Assembly (NCBI GenBank): GCA_026770585.1
Contig: MU646867.1
Coordinates: 132,540-144,663 of the forward strand
Source: Baffinella frigidus
Lineage: Eukaryota; Cryptophyceae; Cryptomonadales; Baffinellaceae
Direction of reading: 5' to 3'
Length of the DNA: 12,124 nt
The notes under the pieces were generated by a model. That model ran no database searches. It saw only the letters and a list, made by a program, of their open reading frames with translations, and was not told where the DNA came from. Positions within the stretch are counted from its first letter, which is position 1, and each line of letters starts with the position of its first letter. A program made the position numbers and the translations under genes. Of this stretch, positions 1 to 6,878 are shown in pieces.

Positions 1-92
1 CATACGCCCTACGGTAGGGCGCTAGGACCTGCTTCAGGCGAGTTGGGGTGAATATTCGCCTTATGGGCACTTGAGGGCCTTTTTGCCAGAAC

Positions 93-223
93 GTACAGGG
101 GTAGCAGGTACCTCGCTCTTAAGAAACCAACCCCCCCCAGGATCCTACAGTAGGCCTATGCCAAGGGCCCTATGGTAGTCCTATGGGGGGGGGCAGTTTC
201 TTATGCGCGAGGTACCCCTGTAC
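93..223. mobile_element. Foldback repeat 1 (MITE-like)
   Basis: The left arm, from about 93 to 138, starts GTACAGGGG and runs through ACCTCGCTCTTAAGAAACC into a run of eight C. The right arm, 185-223, is its reverse complement, starting with nine G and ending CCCCTGTAC. The left arm carries about five extra bases after GTACAGGGG. The centre holds CCTACAGTAGG and GGGCCC palindromes. There is no coding capacity. It has the form of a non-autonomous foldback element, but no clear target duplication was found. Confidence 0.7.
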
Positions 224-249
224 ATCGTTCGGCATTCGTCGAATACGCT

Positions 250-359
250 ACAGGGGTACCTCGCTCATAAGAAACCGCCCCCCCCCCTAGGACCACCAAA
301 GGGCAATACTGTAGGGTCTTAGGAGGAGGCAGTTTCTTATCAGCGAGGTACCCCTGTAT
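250..359. mobile_element. Foldback repeat 2, same family as 93-223
   Basis: The left arm starts ACAGGGGTACCTCGCTCATA and runs into AGAAACC plus a C tract. The right arm ends with the complement, TATCAGCGAGGTACCCCTGT. The inner CCTAGGAC and GTCTTAGG also pair, so the arms reach almost to the centre. It is the same family as the element 27 bp upstream, and its arms are more intact. The outer end TACCCCTGTATCC (349-361) is repeated at 374-386, perhaps a partial third end. No gene is present. Confidence 0.7.
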
Positions 360-920
360 CCTCCCACCATTACCCCTGTATCCCCCCGTTGAGTGAACCG
401 GTAGTTGCAGTATGTTACAACAGGGTCACGATCCATGAAAATGATTTTGATGGACTGTGATTGGATTGTGACCCTTTTGACAAAATCATTTTCCAATAAT
501 TGCACAGCCAGTGCGGATTTTTTGTATTAGTCAACTCAAGGCAAAAATCGATTTTCCAAGTACCCAATCTGGGTACCTCGTTTCTAAGTTTACACATTTT
601 GTGGGTGAATTGACTTTTACAAAATCTCTGGCCTGGCAGTGAATTGTTTCAATTTTGACAAAACCACGTTCCACTAATTGTTCCAAGAAATCATGATAGC
701 ACAACGTTTCGATGCTGACAGAATTGGCTTGTATGGTACATGACCGTATGACATCTTCTACACCTGCGAAACAAAAGACCTTATGATGACATCGATGGTG
801 TTTTCGCGTTTGATAGAAGGTTCTGACGCGATCGACTTGACATGTCATTTTATCGCGGCCGAACGTTTCTCAGATGGGAACAATTGACTTTCGATTGCGG
901 GTTTTCCGTTGTTCGGGAGC
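360..920. other. No gene seen; degenerate short repeats
   Basis: No credible coding region is visible here; the open frames are short and not protein-like. The stretch has loosely repeated TTTTGACAAAA-type blocks near 474 and 653, each followed by a TTCCA(A/C)TAATTG word. A small hairpin GTACCC/GGGTAC lies at 560-576, and a decayed GGTACCTCGTTTCTAAG near 571 resembles the arms of the foldback repeats at 93-359. It is probably old repeat DNA. Confidence 0.5.
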
Positions 921-1168
921 TTTTATACTTCAACCATGGGATACCATGAGCCTCATAAAGGCTGACTTGGGTTCGGTGTGTGTGTGTGAGCATGGGAGCG
1001 ATGTCGCATACCTTTACACACCCCAAGAGAACCACCCACAATCCCCTCTCCACGAGCTTCTGCACTGGAGAGCTAGATGCGATCCGAAAGCAAAAATGCT
1101 TTCTCTGCAGATCCTTTCTACGTCGTTGGGCCATGTTGGGAGAAATCAAAACTTCAAGGACCTAAAAA
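921..1168 (-). repeat. R1 repeat, copy A
   Basis: This is the R1 family, in opposite orientation to the copies at 2803, 3943 and 4313. Read on the minus strand it begins with AGGTCCTTGAAGTTTTGATT, passes GTAGAAAGGATCTGCAGAG, a CTTTCGGATCGC word and CAGTGCAG, and ends with GAGGCTCATGGTATCCCATG and a TATAAAAG box (complement of 921-927). The family is recognised only by comparison within this window. It carries open frames, but they shift between copies, so it is treated as non-coding. Confidence 0.7.
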
Positions 1169-1232
1169 ATGCTTTCTTTGAAGGATCTGAGGTAAAGGTC
1201 CTTAAGGTCACATGACCGATGAGGATACGTTT

Positions 1233-1437
1233 TAGCCGGTTTCTGCAGCGATCCTCTGCACCGGGGGGCCTGAATGTGATCCGAAAGGAAGCATGGCTTT
1301 TCTGCAGAACCAGTTCCGGTGTCCGCCTATGTTGGGAGCTCGAAGAACCCACAGGACCTAAAGGATCTGCAGATCCTTTCTACGGAAGGGCGTGTCGTTG
1401 GGCCATGTTGGGAGAAATTAAAACCTCAAGGACCTGA
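1233..1437 (-). repeat. R1 repeat, copy A2 (variant plus partial unit)
   Basis: Positions 1362-1437 closely match the AGGTCC/CCCAACAT/CTTCCGTAGAAAGG end of R1. Positions 1233-1372 are a diverged version of a longer R1 stretch: they keep CTGCAGA, CTTTCGGATCAC and GGTGCAGAGGATCG in the same order but with many changes and ATAGGCGGACAC in place of ACGACACGCCC. This suggests an old subfamily joined to a younger piece. A fragment of the same variant lies at 8789-8855. Confidence 0.6.
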
Positions 1438-1849
1438 AGCTGAAATACCCACCTCTCCGTTCCCCACCCTCATAATTTGTCAAACACCACCAGAAGGCGA
1501 GTCTGACAATTTATTAAACACCGCTTTTCCCCCAGGATCAATTACAGGGCCCCGATTGTCCATGGAACCGTTTGGTTCTGCGGTGCATGTATCAGGGTTT
1601 AGGGTAATTGATTGATTCTAGTGTGTTTGCTGGACTCTATTCTGCAGCACATTCTATCTGAACACCCACTCTCTCATTTGATGGGTGTAATTCTACAGGC
1701 TAGACACCGAATTTAACAAAAAAATCAGCTCTGAACAAGCACCCCGAACACCTTACATATCTCAAACCCTAAACTAGAAACATGGCAGGCATTTCTGGAC
1801 TCGAGTGTGGACGCCCAGTGGGAGAAGTCCTCACAGAGATTGATCATCT
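1438..1849. other. No gene seen
   Basis: Short open frames only. An AAACACC word recurs (near 1478, 1516 and 2692), and there are single telomere-like words AGGGTTTAGGG (about 1594) and AAACCCTAAAC (about 1765) in opposite orientation, about 170 bp apart. Nothing else could be supported. Confidence 0.4.
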
Positions 1850-1910
1850 ATTGCCAAACAACCAGCGTCAGCGCCGCACATGCTACGCATTGTGCCAATA
1901 CAGTACCCCG
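1850..1910. repeat. Dispersed direct repeat R2, copy 1
   Basis: About 61 bp, from ATTGCCAAACAACCAGCGTC to CAGTACCCCG, recurs in the same orientation at 9310-9371 with only a few changes. The flanks differ. Reading frames across it are not conserved in length, so it is taken as a non-coding repeat. Confidence 0.75.
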
Positions 1911-2021
1911 AAAAGTCCTCAGAATATCTGTGGCTGTGGGCTGAGACCGTAAACGAAAGTGTCCAAAGTGGAAAAACGTGACATGGCTCTCCGTGGCGTT
2001 AGGTCCCAGCTCTCCTCGGCA

Positions 2022-2140
2022 GGTCCGTGAGGTTCGTTTAACTCCCACCATAGGCGGACACTGGACCTTATCCTGTAGGAAGGCCTGGGGCGTCTGCCTG
2101 GACAGGGGCTTCCTTTCGGCGAGTTTCCTCTCCAAAGGTT
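2022..2140 (+). repeat. R1 variant, strongly diverged copy
   Basis: It keeps the order of landmarks of the A2 variant: AGGTCC, then CCCACCATAGGCGGACAC, then CTTCCTTTCGGC, then a CTCTCCA word, in the same orientation as copies B, C and D. Identity is low and the CTGCAG word is replaced by CTGTAG. It is identified by pattern, so it is less certain than the others. Confidence 0.45.
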
Positions 2141-2544
2141 GAAGAAAAAATGCATGCTGCGTGGTCAACCCGCCCCCCTGAACCCCCCCCCCCGATGCGG
2201 CAAGCTGGGATGTCGTCCGGCACAGCCACTTGGCAGCGGCCGAGTTCCGTTTCGCCACGAATTTTAAAGTGAAATTCTGGTTAGGTTCCAGGGCAATGGA
2301 TAAGATGCTAGTACAAATAGTTTAGATGGACTGTATCCGTGAAGCACCCGGTGGCTGCTAAGTGGACAGTAGTACTTGACAGCTCCTCTGGTGAGGCCTT
2401 TCTGCCTCGCAGGACGCACCGTGGACTTCAGGAGCCATCTTTGATCTTTGGTGCTTAAGCCTCGAGTGTGTGATGTCGCGTCCGGCATAGTACGTTACAG
2501 CTCGTCTGTCAAGGGCACCTCGAAAGACGCCCCGTGGACTTCAG
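2141..2544. other. No gene seen; old internal duplication
   Basis: The segment contains an 11-C tract near 2183-2193. It also holds a decayed direct duplication: CAGCTCCTCTG leading to CCGTGGACTTCAGGAGCC (about 2378-2435) against CAGCTCGTCTG leading to CCGTGGACTTCAGGATCC (about 2498-2549). GATGTCGTCCGGCA (about 2209) is echoed by GATGTCGCGTCCGGCA (about 2472). No reading frame looks like protein. Confidence 0.5.
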
Positions 2545-2613
2545 GATCCTTTAGGTCCTTCAGGTTTTAATTTCTCCTCTCAGAAAAGCTGCAGATCCTT
2601 TTGGTCCTGTGGA
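2545..2613 (+). repeat. R1 fragment F
   Basis: TTTAGGTCCTTCAGGTTTTA followed by ATTTCTC, then CTGCAGATCC, matches the start of R1. The middle words (CCAACATATGCC and the CCTTCCGTAGAA block) are missing, so this looks like an internally deleted copy. Confidence 0.55.
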
Positions 2614-2802
2614 GTGAAGAGGATTGTGGACGCCACCAATTGCTCCCTGCCATTTTCCTTCAGGGGGAAAACAAGGTTTACTAAATTGTTAAACACCACC
2701 GCTGTACGCCAGGTGGACAGGTGGGACGAGACGTGAGGGCTCTAGCAGCCCAGAACCACCCAGAGGGTGGGTGGAGAAAGAACATTTCGTCCTTTGGTCC
2801 AC

Positions 2803-3240
2803 TTTAGGTCCTTTAGGTTTTGATTTCGCCCAACATATGCCAACGACACGCCCTTCCGTAGAAGTCCTTCAGGTCCTTGAGGTTTTAATTTCGCCCAACA
2901 TATGCCAACGACACGCCGTTCCGTAGAAGGGATCTGCAGAGAAAGAATTTTTGCTTTCGGGTCGCGTTTAGCTCTCCAGTGCAGAGGCTCGTGAACAGGG
3001 GATAAAGGGTTGGTTCTCTTGGGGTGGGTGAAGGTATGCGACACCGCTCCCATGCTCACTGAACACACACCGAACCACAAGTCAGCCTTAATGAGGCTCA
3101 TGGTATCCCATGGTTGAAGTTTAAGAGCTTCAATCACGAATACCCCACAAGGTGAAAGGGATTGTGTGGGGGGGTGAGGTGAAATCAGTTAGACACCAAA
3201 TATGGCCACCAAAGATGAAAGGAGATGAATGTGGTATTGT
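2803..3240 (+). repeat. R1 repeat, copy B (with doubled first block)
   Basis: Near full-length R1. The first block (TTTAGGTCCTTTAGGTTT through CCTTCCGTAGAA) occurs twice, at 2803-2863 and 2865-2930. The rest follows the family: CTGCAGAGAAAGAA, CTTTCGGGTCGCG, CCAGTGCAGAGGCTCGTGAA, TTGGGGTG, AAGTCAGCCTTAATGAGGC, and GGTATCCCATGGTTGAAG. The TATAAAA box of other copies is mutated here to TTTAAGAG. The tail GTGTGGGGGGGTGAGGTGAA matches the tail of copy C. The minus-strand open frame over it shares words with other copies but breaks frame between them. Confidence 0.75.
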
Positions 3241-3250
3241 TGGGATTAAC

Positions 3251-3385
3251 GTACGGAAGTAAGCAAAATTCAGGGCAATCCAATCGTCAGAAAAACGGAT
3301 ACCTCAGATGTCAAACCAAACAAATGTAGAGGTTCCCCCCATGTACGGATGTCAGTAAAGTTAAGGGCGATACAAGCGTCAGAAA
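3251..3385. repeat. Two diverged direct repeats, 92 bp apart
   Basis: GTACGGAAGTAAGCAAAATT and onward (3251-3293) is echoed by GTACGGATGTCAGTAAAGTT and onward (3343-3385). Both are 43 bp and both end CGTCAGAAA; roughly four of five bases agree. Directly after, GACACTTATT is repeated in tandem at 3387-3406. Confidence 0.55.
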
Positions 3386-3406
3386 GGACACTTATTGACA
3401 CTTATT

Positions 3407-3942
3407 GACTTTATTCGAAAGTGAAAATGCACGGTGCAAGAATTGAGGCGAGATTAGGAAAAAGTCTGGGAACTGCACCAGAGTTTTCCTACTCAAGAAA
3501 CTGCCACTACCCATGTGGGGGGATCCACCAAGGAGCGGTCCACATTTGCGTCCCCCTCCTTGGTTTTCCCCCGCAGAGCACCCCGTTGTGTGGGGCCCCT
3601 GCCTAAGCCACACACAGTTGCCCCGGACTGGGCAAAAATATGTGGACCACTCTCCTTGCGGGCCACTTATACCACGCGAGGAGAGCAGAAAACCCCTCCA
3701 CCACCTAGGCCCCCCACGTTGCAGTGCGAGAAAAAGCCCTTCTGTGCAGCCTCGATCGGACAGGTGATGAGCCTCCATCTGAGGCTCATCACCTCTCCGA
3801 CCGAGGCTTACACTTCGGCGGTGGCTATCCCCCCCCAAGGTACCCTGCTTAGTCTCAGTCGCTCCTGGCAGCAGGACACCGAGACCGCGCTCATCATGCT
3901 ACAGTGGCGACCCTGGGTATCCTCCTCGTATGCAGAGAAAGC
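3407..3942. other. No firm gene; long chance open frames over hairpins
   Basis: A plus-strand open frame of 223 codons (3515-4186) and a minus-strand one of 148 codons (3392-3838) overlap here. The plus frame runs through the hairpin at 3749-3807 and into an R1 copy, and neither resembles a known protein. A second small inverted repeat ACCAAGGAG/CTCCTTGGT sits at 3527-3535 and 3556-3564. A hidden short exon in the C-rich part cannot be excluded. Confidence 0.4.
3749..3807. repeat. Hairpin with 27-bp arms
   Basis: The left arm GCCTCGATCGGACAGGTGAT plus GAGCCTC (3749-3775) and the right arm (3781-3807) are reverse complements with two mismatches, separated by the five bases CATCT. It is too short and tight for an ordinary coding feature and has no poly-T tract after it. 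Confidence 0.8.
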
Positions 3943-4312
3943 TTTAGGTCCTTTAGGTTTTAATTTCGCCCAACATATGCCAACGACACGCCCTTCCGTA
4001 GAAAGGACTGCAGAAAAAGCAGTTTTGCTTTCGGATCGCGTTGAGCTCTCCAGTGCAGAGGCTCGTGAAGAGGGGATACAGGGTGGCTCTGTTGGGGTGT
4101 TTGGAGGTATACCAATTGGTGACCATGCCCGCGCACACACCGAGCCCAAGTCAGCCCTTATGAGGCTCATGGTATCCCATGGTTGAAGTATAAAAACTCC
4201 AACCACGGATACCTCACAAGGTGAGGGGGGTTGTGTGGGGGGGTAAGGTGAAATCAGTCAAGACAACAGAGGTGAAATGAGAGAGATGTGGTTGTGTAGG
4301 GGTTTCCCCCTT
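3943..4312 (+). repeat. R1 repeat, copy C (best full-length copy)
   Basis: The most complete R1 copy: TTTAGGTCCTTTAGGTTTTA, CCCAACATATGCCAACGACA, CTTCCGTAGAAAGGACTGCA, CTTTCGGATCGCGTTGAGCT, CAGTGCAGAGGCTCGTGAAG, GAGGCTCATGGTATCCCATG. Then TGGTTGAAG and CTCCAACCA flank a TATAAAA box at 4189-4195, and a tail includes GTGTGGGGGGGTAAGGTGAA. It is followed directly by copy D, giving a period of about 370 bp. A TATA box about two thirds along the unit would suit a solo LTR, but no TG...CA ends, primer site or internal region were seen. Confidence 0.7.
4188..4195 (+). promoter_or_regulatory. TATA-like box inside R1 copy C
   Basis: GTATAAAA lies between TGGTTG and CAACCA, which can pair and would put the box in a hairpin loop. 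The same arrangement is seen in copy D (4802-4810) and, on the other strand, in copy A (921-927). Copy B has lost it. Whether it drives transcription is unknown. Confidence 0.35.
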
Positions 4313-4832
4313 TAGGTCCTTTAGATTTTAATTTATCCCAACATATGCCAACGACACGCCCTTCCGTAGAAAGGATTGCAGAGAAAGCATTTTTGCTTTC
4401 GGATCGCGTTGAGCTTTCCAGTGCAGAGGCTCGTGAAGAGGGGATACAGGGTGGCTCTCTTGGGGTGTTTGAGGAGTGCCAATGGCAACACGCTCGCGCA
4501 CACACCGAACCCAAGTCAGCCTTTATGAGGCTCATGGTATCCGATTACTGATTACTGAATTTATTAAAGAGGTTTCGCCGTTATTGCCTAACCCGTGCCT
4601 TAACCAGACTGTGATCGGTCCATGTTATACCCCGCTCAGTCTGTCTCCGAGGGATGCTCCCCGAAGATTGGCGCAGATGAAGTAAACGACGAAGAAGAGG
4701 GAGAGGTCTGATAGGTCCACAATGATCAACAGAACTATTGCTCCGGACACATCGATATAGACCTATCATTCCGGGCGGTTCTTAGGAGTCCCATGGTTGA
4801 AGTATAAAAGCTCCAGCCACGGATACCCCAAC
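4313..4832 (+). repeat. R1 repeat, copy D, split by an insertion
   Basis: The first part (4313-4542) follows R1 from TTTAGGTCCTTTAGATTTTA to CTCATGGTATCC. The R1 sequence resumes at 4792 with CATGGTTGAAGTATAAAAGC and ends near CACGGATACCCC. Copy C shows the uninterrupted order (GGTATCC joined to CATGGTTG), so the 246 bp between 4543 and 4788 are an insertion with TCC on each side. Confidence 0.75.
4543..4788. mobile_element. 246-bp insertion in R1 copy D
   Basis: The segment begins GATTACTGATTACTGAAT and ends CTTAGGAG. It is flanked by TCC (4540-4542 and 4789-4791), a possible 3-bp target duplication. Its first 130 bp (4543-4672) recur as an inverted copy at 6879-7009, and the match starts exactly at the insertion junction, which supports 4543 as a true element end. 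The rest holds an inverted repeat TGATAGGTC/GACCTATCA (4709-4717, 4760-4768). No terminal inverted repeats and no coding capacity were seen. Confidence 0.6.
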
Positions 4833-4876
4833 GATTAGGTCCTTTAGGTTTTAATTTCGCCCAACATATGCCAACG
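4833..4876 (+). repeat. R1 fragment E
   Basis: Only the first block of R1 is present (ATTAGGTCCTTTAGGTTTTA to ATATGCCAACG). It is cut off seven bases before the palindromic element at 4884. A short TTTTAGGTCCTCGAAAC after that element may be its remains or an unrelated piece. Confidence 0.6.
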
Positions 4877-4883
4877 TTGATTT

Positions 4884-5110
4884 CGTTAGAGCGTTTGCGG
4901 TAATTGTTGTCCGTTTTGGACCTCCGATTTTCCAATTTTCCAATTTTGAAAGGGACTTGTAGGACGTGACAAGGATTTTAAATAGTACCAGAATTGCGCC
5001 TCTTGGTACAATTTAAAATCCTTGTCACGTCCTACAAATCCCTTTCAAAATTGGAAAATTGGAAAATCGGAGGTCCAAAACGGACAACAATTACCGCGAA
5101 CGCTCTAACG
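4884..5110. mobile_element. Near-perfect palindromic foldback element
   Basis: Arms of about 107 bp (ends CGTTAGAGCG and CGCTCTAACG) are reverse complements with about three mismatches. At the centre GTACCA and TGGTAC pair around a loop of about 13 bases. ATTT (4880-4883) and ATTT (5111-5114) flank the element, consistent with a 4-bp target duplication; GATTT is possible if the terminal C is left outside. There is no open frame of note. The near-identity of the arms suggests a recent insertion or correction between the arms. Confidence 0.85.
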
Positions 5111-5120
5111 ATTTTAGGTC

Positions 5121-5153
5121 CTCGAAACTTTACGTTCACTCGAAACTTTACGT
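5121..5153. repeat. 15-bp direct repeat CTCGAAACTTTACGT x2
   Basis: CTCGAAACTTTACGT occurs at 5121-5135 and again, exact, at 5139-5153, separated by TCA. It lies 179 bp upstream of the proposed start of the first gene and could be a regulatory duplication or a simple tandem duplication. Confidence 0.7.
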
Positions 5154-5331
5154 AATTTGATCCCTTTTCCCATTTTCTAGACGGCCAGGTCGTATCGAAA
5201 GACACTGGCGCGGCCGTTGATGGGCGGTGCGGTGAGGTTCTGATGCAGAGGTGAGCGCCTTTCTCCCCGCGCGCGCCGCCCACTTCGACGGCGGCATTTT
5301 TAGCGTCGTGCGACGAGGGTGGGGCAGACGG

Positions 5332-6135
5332 ATGTACAGATTTCTGGGAGATCTCCTGGACCTGGACCAGGCAAGTCGCGTGTGTGGGAAGGAGGTCTGG
5401 AGGAGAGGGCCAGGGAGACAATGCGCTGTAACACGGGGGTGCATGAGTGGGGGGTGGGGGGCAGCGATGTTCCCTTCGGGGGGTGGATGTGTTCGCACAC
5501 GCTGACTCCTGTCGCCTGTTGCTCAGATATCCTCTGCAGCCATTCGAAGGCCGAGCTTAGGTGGCTTCACTCACAACTCTCCAGGGACACCAGTGTCCGG
5601 ACAACCAGTCTCAAGCAGCGCTCTGACGACGCTCGCCCGACCCCATCGTCGCAGGTCGTACATCCTGAAGCCTGTCGAGGCAGACGCCCCAATCCCGAGC
5701 TCCTCTCCGTCCCCAGCCTCCGTGCCACCCATCGAACCCCGCGTCTCTCTCCAACCCTTGCCCCGCTTCTCTGACTACGTCTCCAGCCCCGGCGTCGGTA
5801 CCGACTCCCCCGGCAATGCGCCATCCGCCGGCATCGCACAAAGCGGGAGGGGCCAGGTGCAGCTGCCTTCTTGGCCCAGCATGGCGACGCCTCCCTCGAA
5901 GCGCAACCTCGCAGACACCTTCTCCACCGGAGGCAGCAGCAGCAGCGCTGCAGAGACGGGGGCGGTGAGAACGCCACCGCTGACGGTCTGGCCGCCACCG
6001 CATCCTCCCCGGGGCGCTGCGGCAGAGCTGGCGGCGGTGTTCGCCTCGCCGCGTGCGCTCGCGTTCAAGGAGTGCGCCGAGCAGGACGTCGCGCTGTGCC
6101 TCAAGTTGCCTCCAGGTGCGAAACGTTACTACTGA
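5332..6135 (+). CDS. Two-exon Ser/Pro-rich protein, function unknown
   Basis: Proposed exons are 5332-5370 and 5527-6135, joined in phase 0, giving 215 residues and a TGA stop. The start is the first in-frame ATG; upstream the same frame is open back to a stop at 5233, so an earlier exon is possible. Exon 1 encodes MYRFLGDLLDLDQ. Exon 2 begins ISSAAIRRPSLGGFTHNSPG. It then has a basic patch ARPHRRRSYILKP (about residues 48-60), a long Ser/Pro-rich disordered stretch to about 180, and a more ordered end (FASPRALAFKECAEQDVALC). Third codon positions are strongly G/C-rich, unlike the surrounding repeats. There are no membrane segments and no known domain. An alternative donor CCAG|GTGCGA at 6115 means the visible stop may lie in an intron. 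A foldback element starts 40 bp past the stop, so truncation is possible. Confidence 0.5.
5371..5526 (+). other. Likely GC-AG intron
   Basis: The exon end GACCTGGACCAG is followed by GCAAGT, the usual form of a GC donor. The acceptor follows a pyrimidine-rich run (GACTCCTGTCGCCTGTTGCT) and CAG at 5524-5526. Removal of the 156 bp keeps phase 0. The interior is G-rich. A second acceptor CTCTGCAG at 5539 would need phase 1 and does not fit this donor. Confidence 0.45.
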
Positions 6136-6174
6136 CACGTCCCGATAAATACACTCGAAACCACCAATCCGGAT

Positions 6175-6512
6175 CTAGCTCTGCCTGACTCTATTTCGGG
6201 AAGCAGTTTAAGGAGCCCGGGATCTTTCCCGCTCGAAAGTTGACGGATTTGCACCGCAGACCCAGCGTAGCGTGTCAACTTGAGGATAGTTGGTCAAACT
6301 GAGAGAGGCAAAGCTAGGGATCCGCCCGCCTTCGGAAGTGACGGGTGTCGATCGTCTCGCCCAACCCCAATTTCTAGCGCTGCCTCTCTCGGGCTGACCG
6401 ACTATTCTTAAGTTGACATGCTGGGTGTGCGGTACATATCCGTCAACTTTGGAGCGGAAAAGAGCCTGGGCTCACCAATCTGCTTCGCCCGAATAGACTG
6501 AGACAGAGCTAG
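6175..6512. mobile_element. Large imperfect foldback element, about 340 bp
   Basis: Outer ends CTAGCTCTG and CAGAGCTAG. The left arm (6175-6317) matches the reverse complement of the right arm (6374-6512) at very roughly four of five bases, with small indels. Shared words include AAAGTTGACGGAT, ACCGCA, ACCCAGC, TGTCAACTT and GAGAGAGGCA. The middle is about 56 bp. GAT lies on both sides (6172-6174, 6513-6515), a possible 3-bp target duplication. It is older than the palindrome at 4884. No coding capacity. Confidence 0.75.
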
Positions 6513-6545
6513 GATTTGCCCCGACTTGGGGGGGCGCCGGGGGGG

Positions 6546-6641
6546 TAGAGGATGGTGCATTGGTTTTAGGGTTTAGGGTTTAGGGTTCAGGGTTTAGGGT
6601 TTAGGGTCTACGTTTACGTTTAGGATTAGAGGATGGTGCAT
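6546..6641. repeat. Interstitial telomeric repeat between 15-bp direct repeats
   Basis: From about 6563 to 6607 there is a degenerate run of TTTAGGG units (one with TTCAGGG), followed by diverged TTTACG/TTTAGG words. The block is bounded by exact copies of TAGAGGATGGTGCAT at 6546-6560 and 6627-6641. TTTAGGG is the plant-type telomere motif, also used by various algae and other protists. The array lies inside non-telomeric DNA and appears to have been added at a break. Confidence 0.8.
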
Positions 6642-6700
6642 GCGAAATAGCATCAGTTTGTGTGTCATGCATCGTTCCCCATTGCTGCTAGCTGACAAAC

Positions 6701-6850
6701 TTATCTCAGAAAAGGGATTTTTAAATTCGTTTTCTCAAGTCAATTCCTGTACAAATTCGTCAACTTATTCTTTTCTCTGCGCATAAGTTGACAAATTTGA
6801 AGGGGGGTTGACTTAAGAAAACGAATTTAAAAATCCCTTTTCTGAGATAA
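6701..6850. mobile_element. 150-bp foldback element with AAAC target duplication
   Basis: Ends TTATCTCAGA and TCTGAGATAA. The arms (6701-6767 and 6784-6850) are nearly identical in their outer 45 bp, then diverge around AAGTCAATTCC versus the G-rich AGGGGGGTTGACTT, and pair again at GTCAACTTA/TAAGTTGAC. The loop is 16 bp. AAAC directly flanks both sides (6697-6700, 6851-6854), a clean 4-bp target duplication. It is non-coding, so it would need an enzyme supplied from elsewhere. Confidence 0.8.
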
Positions 6851-6878
6851 AAACGGCTTCCCGAACAGGGGTGGTGAG

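Noticed and set aside
938-975. tRNA-like appearance of GAGCCTCATAAAGGCTGA in R1
   Set aside because: The stem and loop sizes do not give a proper anticodon arm, and there is no acceptor stem or T arm (no GTTCRA word at the right distance).
3515-4186. Longest plus-strand open frame, 223 codons
   Set aside because: It runs through a tight hairpin and then into R1 copy C in a frame not kept in the other R1 copies. The residue make-up changes abruptly and nothing resembles a known protein.
2742-4535. Similar minus-strand open frames in R1 copies B, C and D (and plus in A), sharing words such as PWDTMSLIKADL
   Set aside because: The shared peptides come from nucleotide-level repeat identity. Between copies the middle part is read in different frames because of indels that are not multiples of three, so coding constraint is not supported.
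3943-4542. Two LTRs of a retrotransposon (copies C and D of R1)
   Set aside because: The TATA position is suggestive, but the copies abut with no internal region, no TG...CA ends, no primer-binding site and no polyprotein frame.
5611-6138. 175-codon minus-strand open frame opposite the first gene
   Set aside because: A shadow frame created by the G/C-rich third positions of the plus-strand exon; it is Arg-rich without any motif and has no splice or start context.
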